A stretch of 64,000 bases of DNA from Bolinopsis microptera. Taxonomy: Eukaryota; Ctenophora; Tentaculata; Lobata; Bolinopsidae. The position numbers were made by a program, and so were the translations under genes. The stretch lies in assembly GCF_026151205.1 (NCBI RefSeq), contig NC_087074.1:3100001-3164000 (forward strand), in the 5' to 3' direction. The notes beneath the pieces were generated by a model. It was not told the origin of the DNA. It saw only the letters and a program-made list of their open reading frames with translations, and did not search any database. Below are positions 12,074-23,471 of the stretch, one piece after another; within the stretch, counting starts at the first letter, position 1; the number at the start of each line of letters is the position of its first letter.

Positions 12074-13636
12074 CGCGCCTCAGTACCAACAGTCACCAGA
12101 ACAGTAACTAGAACTAAACTAGCATTACCAACAAGCAGGTCAAAATATATAAAACCAGGCGAATGAGATCACGCGATTTTGAATTTTTATCAGTATTACT
12201 GATAAAGGAATTGCAAGATAAAGAGCATAACGTGCAGTGATACTACATAATTAAATTTACAACTTAACAATTTTCATGTGAAAAGTCAAAAAACGGCAGC
12301 CAATGAAATTCGTTTTAAGATATCTAATCTGTTTATCCTCAACTCAGTGACAAGATAAGGGAGTGATTTGTCCCATTTAATTTAGTGATCATAGAAAAAT
12401 GGCTTTTACGATTTGACAATTGGACAATCACTGTTAGTAAGTCAAGTTAATAATTTACGAGAAGTTGGTATATTGAATTTTCACTCGAAATGTTTCTACC
12501 CAGCACCCAACTTATACAGAACTTATGTCTAAGCCGCTTTTCCACGAAAATTTAGATATCTACCAAAAATAAGAGATGTCATGAAATTTCCTGTCTACTT
12601 CCGGGTAATATTAGATGTCAGATAAGAAAATACTCCTTGACGTACACAAAAGAACCGTGAGATTTTAAGAACATGCCTAGCGCCTTGGTAAAGGTAACAC
12701 ATATTCCACCACGGCTGCCAGAGTGTTGACCAGACTCCAGAGTCAAGCAGTATCCAAGATAATCTTCATGATTAATGACTCATGAGAGAGCAACTTTAGA
12801 GTCGTTTAAAGAATTGAAGTCACCTCAATCCTCTTGTTTACGGCCAAAATATTATCTTAGCATCAAAGAACAAAGATAAGTCATTGAGTCTGACACGATG
12901 AAAATCTAATTCACGATCTATGAGCCAAACTGTGATACATACCTAAGATGAGAAGTACGGACTCGTTTAGGGGGAAAAGTACGTACTTGTACGCAACTTT
13001 GAAAAGTCCGACTCATACGACGTACGATTAAGGTATAATTTTTTTGTTTTTGAATTATTATCATCGGGGCCGTTGTATAATGTAATTGTTTGTATAATGT
13101 AACTCTTAGAACTCTTCCATTAATTTCTAGAAGGAGAACTTTTCAGTAGAATTGAAAAGTACGTACGATACGAGTAAATTGAAAAGTCCGACTCATTCGT
13201 ACTTCTCATCTTAGATACATACCATGCGGATACAGATTACAGAAGTAACATGACTCTTGCTTTGTCCGAACACGAATTTTGTCCGAACTTGTTTTAAACC
13301 AAAGATGTGCTATACCAAAGTGGGGGACAATCGGACTCCTTATTTACCTTATCCTGCTCGAAGAAGTATTTAATCTTGCTGATGATAGCTCTAATCATAG
13401 CGAAAAGTTCCTGGATAGTGTATTAGTGGATAGGCGATTCTTTGATAAGGGAGTACTTTTTCCAGTTGTTGGTCTGATTCAGATATTTCAAAGATTCCGC
13501 AGAAGAGGTAGAGATGTCAGCTGCAGATAGCGATGCTCTTGATCTTTACAAAGAGGAATTAAAAATGGTCAACTCGTTTTACAGAGACCATGCATTAAAA
13601 AAGCTAAAGTTTTTGTGTTGTGTGGTTGAGTTCTCA

Positions 13637-13708
<72 letters not shown>

Positions 13709-13714
13709 GGGGGG
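13637..13714 (+). repeat. Poly-G tract (71 G)
   Basis: Uninterrupted G from 13637 to 13707, then T and six more G. It is the longest homopolymer in the window. Such runs can fold as G-quadruplexes and are also prone to sequencing error, so the length is approximate. Confidence 0.9.
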
Positions 13715-15185
13715 ACTCACAAACTCGGGTCGTCCGGGAGGTAATTACCTTTTTTAGTTAGGGAAGCTATTATCGCTCTAACATGCGTAACTTACCTTAG
13801 AACGTTACCATAGTAGAGTAGTTCCGAAACTTGGAAAAGGGGGGAAAACGTTAAAACAACAGAAAATCACGGCCCCATGGCAGTGTATCCTTACAAGTAT
13901 GCCCAAATAGTGGACTCAAGACTAGAACCCCTATTAGGCTAAGAACCAACGCTCACGAAGGACGTTCGGTTCATGTAATTGCCTTGTTTGTAACATTATA
14001 GCAGTGGCATTTCCAGGATCCTGCAGGAGGTCCCCGCCTATATAATGAATATCTAGAGTCTCAAAGCAGCAGCGTTCTTTCTGGAAGGAGGTGGTAGAGA
14101 TTCTAGGTTGCCGCTTTTCTGCAACACTAAGAGAACAGTTATAGACTGCTGTTTATAGTTATAGACTGCTGTTTAACAAGATATAAGGTTGCAAATTAAA
14201 TGTGATCCGAATTCGGACAAGAGTCGGTGTTCTGGACATTTTTCTGAACATGACTTTAGGCCAAAAAAAGTAATATTAGTACGGAAAACAGTCACGTTCA
14301 GACTAAAATCATGCGATCTTACTATTCCTTAATTTTAAACGTTAAAGCCAGAACAAACGATACTAGGTACGTGAAATATGAATACTCTAAAATATTTAAC
14401 TTCCTTAAAATAATTTTCAAAATGCGCTCTTGTTCAGATCATTTAATTAATCATCTTCTAATACTCTGGCTACCATCCAAGACAGTTGAGGATGGGAGAA
14501 GAGCCAAGTTTTGCAAACAGCATACCTACAGATTACAGAGTTATACTACGAATTTTCCGTTTCCGGCAGAACTTATTATTCACGCCCACTTTCCCACTTA
14601 ATTCCCCCACAAACATCAGCACTCGAAGGAAGTCAATTGTGTACGTTGCTGATCTGAACCTTTGCCAAGATATTTAGGAATTTGAACATTTTCAAATGCC
14701 GTTATAAAATTGCAATCAATCCAAAATCCATGCAAGTGTTTAGTTTATTAACTTTTATTTTGTTTCATCAAAAAAGTGTATTGACGGGACAAGATAATTG
14801 TTTCAGCCACAAATATTTTCCTGTTCTAGCATAAATATGTTATTTTATGCTGATGTGTAATGTGTAGAACAATGTTTATCGAATTAAGTTAATAAAAACT
14901 TACACAGCATAAAGGAACAAAGGTAAACTACTAACTACTAAACTAAAGGTAAATTACTAACGGTACCTGGTGCATAAGAAAACAATATGATCTAAAAACC
15001 TCATTGTTAGGATGTGCAATTGTGTAATGAGCACTGCAACAGAGAAGTAATACAACTAGCTACTCAACGTTAGAGTTCGTTGAAACTTAATCTGCTGCTG
15101 AAAACATCATTGCAGTGTTATATCTTCATAATTCTTGATTTTTTAGAGTTGTTAATCATACCTTTAGCAGACCCACGTCCCTTGA

Positions 15186-15246
15186 CCCCCCCCACCCCCC
15201 CCCCCCCACCCCCCACTCCCCGCCTCCCCCCCCCCCCCCCCCCCCC
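15186..15246. repeat. C-rich homopolymer tract
   Basis: Poly-C broken by A, T and G. It reads as poly-proline on the plus strand, but there is no supporting gene structure. Confidence 0.85.
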
Positions 15247-15591
15247 GGGCCTCCAGACCCCCAAGCCCATCACACCATACCTTCTTATTTTACTATTCTG
15301 GTGCTGTTTATAATATCTATAAAATAAACATTGACGTTTTTATTAAATCTTAAACTTATGGTTAAATTCATGATCCAGAGAGGATGCGGATGAATATCAA
15401 TCTTTTGTTAAATGTTTGGAACTTAACTTTATACATCAATCTCTAAACATATTACAACCTGACAGTCAGCATACAATGCCAGAATCAGCAATTCAAAAGG
15501 GAAGTATAGGCTATAAAACAAATAAGCAATATCACAATAAATAAAACTGCAAAGTAAAACACAAAAGTAAAACCCTAAAGTTACAGCAGAC

Positions 15592-15625
15592 AGACTCACA
15601 TGTGCTGTGAGTCTGTCTGCTGTCA
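15592..15625. repeat. Short inverted repeat (hairpin)
   Basis: AGCAGACAGACTCACA and its complement TGTGAGTCTGTCTGCT flank a four-base spacer just inside the intron after the exon at 15648-15872. Confidence 0.8.
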
Positions 15626-15647
15626 CAGCACACACAACACAACTCAC

Positions 15648-15872
15648 TCTGGCTAGCAACTCTTTCCTAGATTTAGGAGATGGTGGCTTCTCTTGAACTG
15701 CCGCCGCCCCACTACCGCCACACCCAGCATTTCCTCCACAACCGGGATCCGGGGCCGGGTCCCCTCCACAAGCGGTGGAGGCTGCATTGCAGCTGGAGGT
15801 CCCTCCAAACCTTTTCTTAAACATATGCCTTTTCTGGTAAAATTCGGTAAACTTTTTGATTCGAGTGCTCAT
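15648..15872 (-). CDS. Candidate first exon of unknown gene, basic then Gly/Cys-rich
   Basis: A 75-codon open stretch starts MSTRIKKFTEFYQKRHMFKK, continues through a Gly/Cys/Ala-rich segment, and ends RKELLAR before a good donor GTGAGT in phase 0. An in-frame TAA lies immediately before the ATG, so it looks like a first coding exon. I recognise no family. The next minus-strand gene downstream is GPx, whose exon 2 also begins in phase 0, so this could be a distant alternative start with a basic, nuclear-type leader. It could equally be an unrelated short gene. Confidence 0.4.
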
Positions 15873-16856
15873 TTACCAATGAAATGAAATCACTCTTAAA
15901 TCGATCGAAAAATTATAAAAGGACAACACAAGAGCACAAAAGACACTTTGGATCTTTAATGACAAATGACCTGAATTTATACAAACGAAAGCGTTCAAGA
16001 TACAAATCAGCTTCAAGCTTACATAAATAATTTTAAAAAGCACAAATGACCATCAGCCTCTAATTTACCGAATAACCTGACAATGAACAAAATTAAACAA
16101 AATTAAACACAAGATTAAAATTTGAAGGAAAAAATGTCCAACAGCACAACAACAGTAGTATTACTCTAGACTTAGCAGATCTGTCATTAAGCATCTTAAA
16201 TGTGTTGAAATATAACCTTATATTAGGACACCCTGTTAACATTATGATACCTACCGCAACTATGCAAACGAGAGACTAATCCAACAGTCAAATCATGAAA
16301 CAGTAAACAGATGCACACAGAAGAGTTACCTTATTACAATATGTGTACGGTGCAACAAACCTAGCAGCAAGTAATTTATCACACCGTTTAGGAGACACTA
16401 AGTGTAAATTGTACCCAATTATACTAATTTGCTAGGAACATACAACAACATGTTGTATAATGTATAATGTATTATATAATATTATGTGTATTGTCCGCAA
16501 TGCAGTGGCGAATTAGTGGCTGTCTTTTCAATTACTCTTAATTAATCTCACAATACCATCACTGGAGAACACGTACTTATGATATGTGGCACAAGAACAA
16601 CAGGTTCTTAAACATCAGTATGCTCCATGATATGAATATATAACAAGTCACATTCTTCCAGAAAATGATGACAATTTGCAGCTTATTATAACTTGAAAGT
16701 CACTCACTAAATTTACTCACTAGGTTATACTCAGGGCTTTGAAAAGTATCTTTGAAAATCACAAAAGTAAGGACTACAAGCAGTAACACTGCAACATACT
16801 TCACTTTGCAATTTAAAAACTGAAAAACATGCTGTCATTACTCGTTATAGTCTTAC

Positions 16857-16886
16857 CACAGGAAGTTTCTTAGCTGAAACTCGTCC
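16857..16886 (-). CDS. Candidate 30 nt micro-exon
   Basis: Reads GRVSAKKLPV in phase 0 between an acceptor (TTATAG) and a donor (GTAAGA). It follows in phase from the candidate exon at 17053-17118. Both the splice signals and the shared phase support it, but no homology is recognised. Confidence 0.35.
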
Positions 16887-17052
16887 CTATAACAAAATTA
16901 AAATAACATTGTCTGCAAATTCTTATTTTTGTGTGATCGTGTCTACTTCACATTGATACTTTTTCACTATTATTATATAACCTTGATAGTAGAAATTAAC
17001 CTAAAATTAGCAACAAAGACTTACAGATGTCACCATAGTAACAAAGACTTAC

Positions 17053-17118
17053 AGATGTCGCCATAGTAGCACCACCTACACTGGACAAAAAGCCAAGTGC
17101 AGTACCAAAGCGTCTCAT
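17053..17118 (-). CDS. Candidate first exon with mitochondrial-type leader
   Basis: Encodes 22 residues beginning MRRFGTALGFLSSVGG and ending TMATS, with donor GTAAGTC in phase 0. Arginines near the start, no acidic residues and alternating small or hydrophobic residues resemble a mitochondrial presequence. About 29 bp covering the exon end and its donor are repeated in tandem just downstream (to about 17024), giving two usable donors. The rest of the gene is not identified. Confidence 0.38.
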
Positions 17119-19139
17119 TGAATTAACTTTAATCAGGAACAATCATTCTTATATCTGTAATTCGTTCATTTCTGTTAAAACAATTTAATGATCAAAAAAA
17201 TTATTGACAGTAAAGTTACCCATCAAGGTATAATAATCATATTGGGGGGGGGGGGGGGGGGGGGATATTATAACAAATTATATTTTCGCCCTTTTTTTAC
17301 CCACCGCTACTCCATCTACTGAGACAGCTTTAGAGGGGTCCTCTTTGGTAAACCAACCCATTACTAAGGAGTATGGTTTGATTAGGAAGAGTGATATATA
17401 ATTAATATACATTTAATTTATCTAACTTGAAGATTAAATTAGCTCCTAAAAGATGCAAACAACTCGTCTTCGATGATCAATGATGAATATTGTAAAATAT
17501 GCAAGCAAACTTGCTGTATAGACGTATAGAGTATAGACAGTCTACCAAACATCTAGTCTGGAATGTGGTCTGAAATATTCGAATTTTCAAATTTTAGCGA
17601 CAGAATTTTCGAACGAGTTGGTACAGCATCAAGCATGTCATCAGGTGATCTGCAAAGCAACAAGTCTCAAATATGAAACGGGTAAAGGACACTTTGGCGG
17701 AAGTATGAAGACCCGACGTATCATGTAAACTGACTTCCCCCTTCCCCCAGCCCCTGTACTATAGTCATAGTTACAATATTGAATACTCGGCCAGCTCCAC
17801 TAGTCCCAGTCATCCTGCCCATCCAATCGCAAAGATTTATATGAGGGTAATTCTACTAGGTTTATACATTATCCATCTATTAATTATTATGTTAAACCCA
17901 ACAATCGTGTAAGGCAACGTGATAATTACTACGCTGTTGAATAGTCCTGAGAATGTCTAAAGGCTGCAAATTTGGCGAATTGTCCAGCTTATTTCGTCAG
18001 TTATGAATCTCTTAGTCCACCTATTCTCGGTCTTTGTGGCGAATACTTTTAATCTGAATTATTTTAATACAGAACTTTGACAGCATTCATCGTGGGAGTA
18101 AGACGACGAATAAAAGATGAAATACTTATAAAATAATAATTCATAGATTGTAAATGACACATATCACTGTATGGGTCTGTTCACATATTACGTAAGCCAG
18201 ATTTCTCCTTTTTAAAACCTCCTCCCTCTCCGTGAGCCACTTTACAGTTTACACATAGCTATCGTGTGGTACTTGAATAAGCTTTTTTAAACCCCCTTCT
18301 CTCTCCTACTCCCTCAGCTGGTTTACGCAATATGTGGGGGGGGGGGGGGGGACTTAGAGTCAACCATCTCCTGGTTAGAGGTAGTGATATAGGATATTTG
18401 AGAGGGGCAGAATATATGCGGAGGGGGAAGTTAACAAAAGGTCATTAAGTTATATAAAATTAGTTTTAGTGTAATCAAAATGCGGTTGAAAACTTCAGTT
18501 GCAATAAATGTTGCGTAATAATGCAGACATATGTTTAAGCGACGAAAAATGTCGGCAAACTTTTAGCCAAACCTGAACCCACTCGAAATTTCGTCGTTTG
18601 TCTATTTCAGTTCTATTCTTTGTCAGGCAGTGCAAAAATATGCCGCATATTTATGTTTAAGTACTGCACAATTTTTTTGAGAAAAATTTCAACAGTCCCA
18701 AAAATAGAATAAGCACAAATTATAATATCTTATTAAACTTAGTAGTAAACCCGCGATGGGGTGGCATGTGCCTCAATAAAAATATTGCAATCATTTATTA
18801 TTATATCAATGTATCATTAAATATTTCAAAAATATCAATAACGTATGGTTGATCCTTCACACTTGGTAAAATATATAAAAATAAAGTTAATCTACACTAA
18901 AGAATAAATAATCTATATTATATAAATCAAAAATATATATTAACTCCCCATCTTCATGTAGTCATTTATCAAAGCGGTAGAAATCCAAGTAATTTTAGTA
19001 CGCGGTGCGCAAGGAATTTCGTTTTTTTTTAAATGTGTAGGCAAGATAAGCCTAAGTGTGGCAGTGAAAATTGAAAAATAAGTTGCAGAATAAATTGCAG
19101 TGACTGACTGTCAAATGCATTATCGCAGTTCATTTATTT
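17119..19139. other. AT-rich intergenic DNA with two poly-G runs
   Basis: No gene is recognised. It holds poly-G at 17244-17264 (21 G) and 18336-18351 (16 G). No matching inverted partner with a target duplication was found for either run. Confidence 0.5.
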
Positions 19140-19149
19140 GACTGCACAG

Positions 19150-19202
19150 TGCACTAACGTTTAGGATTCTTACAGCGTTACTAACGTTTAGGATTCTTAC
19201 AG
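19150..19202 (-). repeat. 3' terminal tandem repeat of LINE 1
   Basis: Two copies of a roughly 26 bp unit (ACTAACGTTTAGGATTCTTA, then CAG) just downstream of the ORF2 stop. They act as the 3' end signature of the retrotransposon. Confidence 0.75.
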
Positions 19203-19227
19203 CTGTTATATTTTGCTAATATTTTGT

Positions 19228-22200
19228 TTAAAAGTTGTAAAGGACAAAGTTCTTGTCCGTCCACGAAAGGTTTTCTAGGTCAAGTTTTTGTTTGTCCAGT
19301 AAGTAACGTACAATGTTGTCCTTGTATGAATTAATAAACTTATCTTGTAACTTAGGTACGTTGAAGGGAAGGATTTTGTTTATTTCGTTTATCGTGTTGT
19401 TATATAATCGTGGTCCTACGTTAGAGATGCTATAATCGGTGATCCGTAAGCTGTTGAACTTAATTTCAAAATACTTTGGATTTCTCCTTTCCGTTTGTCT
19501 AAGCGGTGATTTTTCAAATATACTACAGATACTCGATGGTGCTACTCCCATATAAACCTTGTGCATCAAAGTTAGACAGCTTTTAGCAATGAGATTAGGA
19601 AGAGCCAAAATTCCTATTTTGTTGAAGATGGATTTTGTGTGAGATGGTAGTTTACGTTTTTCTTTGTCGTAAAAATAGTTATGATATTCTGAATCAGTGG
19701 CGCGAATAGCTTTCTTTTGAGCAGAGAATAAAGACTGAATGGAATTTAAAGATTTAGTACCCCAAACAGTAGCGCAGTAATACAGGTGAGATTGAATTAA
19801 ACTATTGTATAGCATTTTTTGAGCTTTATTCGGAATGGAACTTTTAAGTTTCATCATTACGCCTGCATTTCTGGATATTTTAGTCTTTACCTGTTTAATG
19901 TGCTGGCTCCAGCTAAGTTTTGAGTCAATAATGACACCTAAAAATCGTTCATGTTCACTTTTCACTAGTCGCTGTCCTTCTATACTAATATTTATATCCT
20001 CTGGTAATCTGTTAGTGAATATCATGTATTTAGTTTTTCCTACATTAAGTTTAAGACCGTTGTTTTTAACCCATGTCTGTACAGTATTTAATACTCTGTT
20101 TGCACGCATGTTCAGTTCAGTGTACGTGTCGGCAGAAACGATGATGTTTGCATCATCAGCGAAGAAAATATAATGGGCTATATCGCTTACATTTGCAAGG
20201 TCGTTTATGTAAATAATGAACAATATAGGACCAAGAATGGACCCTTGAGGAACTCCATGTTCCAATCCCATTTTTTCTGAACTGCAACCGTTGACGTGAA
20301 CATACTGTTTCCGGTTAGTTAGATAAGACTCAAACCAGGATAAGCTAAGGCCTCTTACACCATAGTGCTCCAGCTTATGTAGCAGTATCTCACTGTCTAC
20401 TAGGTCAAACGCCTTGGAGAAGTCAAGAAGCAGTAATGCTGACACTTGCTTCCTTTCTAGAGCTTTATGTATGTTAAACTGAGCTTCAAGCAACGCATGT
20501 TCACAACTGTGACCCGATCTAAAACCAAATTGCGACGCATATAGAATATTACGTGATTTTAGGTGCTTTACTAAACGTGCATGCATTATTTTTTCGAATA
20601 TCTTTGAGAAGCAGGACAAAAGTGAGATTGGTCTGTAGTTAGTAATTTCGCTGCGCGATCCTCCTTTATGGAGTGGGATAACCTTAGCAAGTTTGAGCTT
20701 TTCGGGGAATACTCCTTCGTGAAGGGAGTGTGAGATCAGGTGATTAACTACTGGAGACAGCACATTGCAAACCTTTTTAAGAGGCTGTATATTCATATCT
20801 GAAGTCGATTTGTTCTTAAGATCATGTATGATTTCAGCAATTTCGGAGGGCGAGGAGTCCTCCAGCTCCATATCAAAATCACATCGACTTGATTGGGGAA
20901 GAGAATGTCCTACTGATCCTGCACCGCGAACCAGATTGTTTTCGCTCTTTAGGTTCTCAGCTATATTAGTAAAATAATCATTAAAACTGTCAGCTATATC
21001 TTGTGAGTCGGTTATAACTCTATTTTTATAGTTAATCTTACTTATTTTTATTTTTTCTTTTGATTTCTTGTTTAATATTTGATTAATCATTTGCCATTGT
21101 AATTTGCTATTGCTCGCATGCTTTTTAAAATATGATGCGTAATACTTCTTTTTCGCAATATCTACTTGTTTTTCAACAAACTTTTTCATATGCTTATAAG
21201 TTTTTTCATTTTTTTCAGTAGGCTCTTTAACAAAGGATTTATATAGTTGGTTCTTTCGATTGCATGCACATTGAAGCCAATCTAATATCCACGGTTTAGA
21301 GTTTTTTCTGTGGTTTGATTTTTTCTTTTTAACTGGAAAACACTCATTATAGACTTCTTCATATTTAGTGTGAAAAGCTTCAAATTTTGTATTTGTCCCG
21401 TCAACGTTGTGTAAAAAATTCCAATCAATAGACGCTATTTTCTCCTCAAAACGAGCGATTTTCTCTTCATTTATTACTCGGTTTGATGATTCACAAGTTT
21501 CATTTTTCAATTTATTTCCTATTCTATTAGTGTCGAGAAGTATGCCGGTAAATGTGGCAAGGTGATCAGATAGCGATTCAGTTATAATGCCTGACTTTGT
21601 TATAGCATGGCATTGGTTTACGAAAATGTGATCAATAAGTGTAGCACTGTGACAAGTAATACGAGTTGGTCGTGATATCGTTGGTGCGAATCCATACTCT
21701 GCAAAAATATCAACATATTTAGTAGTATGGTCATTTACGCCGTATTCTAATAGATTAATATTGGTATCACCTAGAAATAATACGTTTTTGTTGCTATGTC
21801 GCGCCAAATCTTTTAGGGTGTTTTCCAATTTTTCTAAGTAACTGGGGACATTACCACTGGGAGACCGATACATATTGCATAGTATGACGTTTTTGTGGCC
21901 ATTTTGAGCTATCTCTATTAACTGAAATTCGCCAACGTTTGGATCATCTCTATAAGATAATTCAGATCGTGCAGTGACATCAGATAATTCACAGAGATTC
22001 TTGTTTACATAGGTTACTAGACCACCGCCCTTACCAGAGTCCCTTGCGGGAGCCTGAATAAAGGGGGGATGAAAGCCTTCTAACTCTAATTCTTTTCCTT
22101 GAAATGCCATACTTACAACCGTGCAGTTTGTTTCGTTGAAACACAGAACATCAAATTTTAGGTGCTGTTCAATTTCATCACGTATATTAGAGATTGCTTT

Positions 22201-22896
22201 GCTCAAAGATCGAATATTAAGAGATTGAACTTTAAATTCATAAGGCCTACTCGTGTTGATTTGCCGTGGTTCGTAGTATTTACAGCTATTTAGTACATCT
22301 GAGCAGTTATCCCATGGATTAAAGTTTAAGTCATTGTTTTCTTCAAAAGTATTACCTATATAATTAGAGTCATGGTTTCTATGGTATGGGTTAAATTTTG
22401 CGCTATTCTCGTAATTACCGTGTACGGTGTATAATTGTCTAGGTGATACCTCGAAACCAGGAAACAATTCACGTGTGCAGCTTTTGCATCCTAACTCGCC
22501 CGCTGAGCATTTATTGTGCGAATAAGCGTCGCATATCCAGCAAACCGCCATTTTTGATTTGTTTCCTAGCTTTTTACAAGTTTTGCAACTCACCCTGGCA
22601 AAACTTACTTTAGATTTAGCTTTTGTTTCTGTACTACAGGGTATGTAAGTGTTACACGAATTTTCATTAGTTAGAGTGGTAATATCAGTATTAGTAAACG
22701 GAAATATGTCAGTAGTACATGCCAAACAATACCAGTTTATGAAACTATTGTCTAATTTCATTCGATTTACGTCATTTGGTTCAAGATTAGCACATTTACG
22801 ATGAAAAATACCGTTACAAAGGCTGCATTTTAGCGGATCTTTACGTTCTAAACATTTTTTAGAACATAATCTACATCTACAAGACTCTTTGCACAT
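19228..22896 (-). CDS. LINE 1 ORF2: PHD, endonuclease and reverse transcriptase
   Basis: A 1222-residue polyprotein that nicks DNA and copies the LINE RNA by target-primed reverse transcription. Residues 1-60 form a PHD-like Cys/His zinc finger, and 104-140 hold a second Cys-rich cluster. Residues about 222-452 are the endonuclease/exonuclease/phosphatase domain, with LNIRS (227), N-E-T (254), GDTNIN (376) and S-D-H (443-445). Residues about 735-990 are the reverse transcriptase, with YRPISLL, LLLDFSKAFD, GVPQGSILGP (881) and FADD (912-915). The ORF has no stop or frameshift and is catalytically complete as read. N-terminal PHD fingers are known in CR1-group ORFs. Confidence 0.95.
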   Translation of the reverse strand: MCKESCRCRLCSKKCLERKDPLKCSLCNGIFHRKCANLEPNDVNRMKLDNSFINWYCLACTTDIFPFTNTDITTLTNENSCNTYIPCSTETKAKSKVSFARVSCKTCKKLGNKSKMAVCWICDAYSHNKCSAGELGCKSCTRELFPGFEVSPRQLYTVHGNYENSAKFNPYHRNHDSNYIGNTFEENNDLNFNPWDNCSDVLNSCKYYEPRQINTSRPYEFKVQSLNIRSLSKAISNIRDEIEQHLKFDVLCFNETNCTVVSMAFQGKELELEGFHPPFIQAPARDSGKGGGLVTYVNKNLCELSDVTARSELSYRDDPNVGEFQLIEIAQNGHKNVILCNMYRSPSGNVPSYLEKLENTLKDLARHSNKNVLFLGDTNINLLEYGVNDHTTKYVDIFAEYGFAPTISRPTRITCHSATLIDHIFVNQCHAITKSGIITESLSDHLATFTGILLDTNRIGNKLKNETCESSNRVINEEKIARFEEKIASIDWNFLHNVDGTNTKFEAFHTKYEEVYNECFPVKKKKSNHRKNSKPWILDWLQCACNRKNQLYKSFVKEPTEKNEKTYKHMKKFVEKQVDIAKKKYYASYFKKHASNSKLQWQMINQILNKKSKEKIKISKINYKNRVITDSQDIADSFNDYFTNIAENLKSENNLVRGAGSVGHSLPQSSRCDFDMELEDSSPSEIAEIIHDLKNKSTSDMNIQPLKKVCNVLSPVVNHLISHSLHEGVFPEKLKLAKVIPLHKGGSRSEITNYRPISLLSCFSKIFEKIMHARLVKHLKSRNILYASQFGFRSGHSCEHALLEAQFNIHKALERKQVSALLLLDFSKAFDLVDSEILLHKLEHYGVRGLSLSWFESYLTNRKQYVHVNGCSSEKMGLEHGVPQGSILGPILFIIYINDLANVSDIAHYIFFADDANIIVSADTYTELNMRANRVLNTVQTWVKNNGLKLNVGKTKYMIFTNRLPEDINISIEGQRLVKSEHERFLGVIIDSKLSWSQHIKQVKTKISRNAGVMMKLKSSIPNKAQKMLYNSLIQSHLYYCATVWGTKSLNSIQSLFSAQKKAIRATDSEYHNYFYDKEKRKLPSHTKSIFNKIGILALPNLIAKSCLTLMHKVYMGVAPSSICSIFEKSPLRQTERRNPKYFEIKFNSLRITDYSISNVGPRLYNNTINEINKILPFNVPKLQDKFINSYKDNIVRYLLDKQKLDLENLSWTDKNFVLYNF

Positions 22897-23471
22897 CTTT
22901 AATTTGCAAAGTATAACTATAGATTACTGGTTATATGATATACGATAGATTACTGATTATCAATATAAAATTAAAGATCTAAAGAGATTTATACAGGAAC
23001 TGTGGGTCAAGAAAACGGGTTAAGTTTTATGTTTGACTCCTAGTTCCAAAATCAGTCAAAATCTGTAAAGGTTAAATAATTGATTAAATAGTTAAAAAAT
23101 TTAAATATAAATACACTGAATTTACTCCAGTAATTCTACGCTTGTGTTGTGTTGAAATTAGTTCGGTCCGGATTTATGTTGTTGTTATCTGCAATTTTGC
23201 TTATAACCAGTTCAGATAAGATAAGAAAGAGTAAAAAACCGTTTAAAATTTACTGTGATACATTTACCATGGTCTATAAGCCATCGCAATAAAAAATAAT
23301 TTATGATTAGAAAAGAAAAAAGAAGATAAGGGACTTGCTGTTTTTGAAAAATTTGAACTTAGGTACTTTCTGTGAACGTTACTATACGTTTAGCTTTGAA
23401 AAATTAAATTTGTTCAAAATTGTGTTGTAAACGATTATGTATTCGCGACGAAAAATTTGATTTAAGAATTT

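Larger units (their letters stand above)
12074..15647. other. Non-coding stretch with long homopolymers
   Basis: No coding exon is recognised here. It contains a run of 71 G at 13637-13707 (followed by TGGGGGG) and a C-rich tract at 15186-15246. The motif pair AAGTACGTACTTGTACG and AAAAGTCCGACTCAT near 12960-13020 recurs near 13150-13210, partly inverted, suggesting a small foldback element. Confidence 0.5.

Noticed and set aside
13514-13744. Poly-glycine open frame on the plus strand
   Set aside because: The glycines are the translation of the poly-G run. The flanking residues show no family and no splice structure.
13637-15246. Poly-G at 13637 and poly-C at 15186 as ends of a third poly-G transposon
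   Set aside because: The sequences just inside the runs are not inverted copies of each other and the outer flanks do not match.
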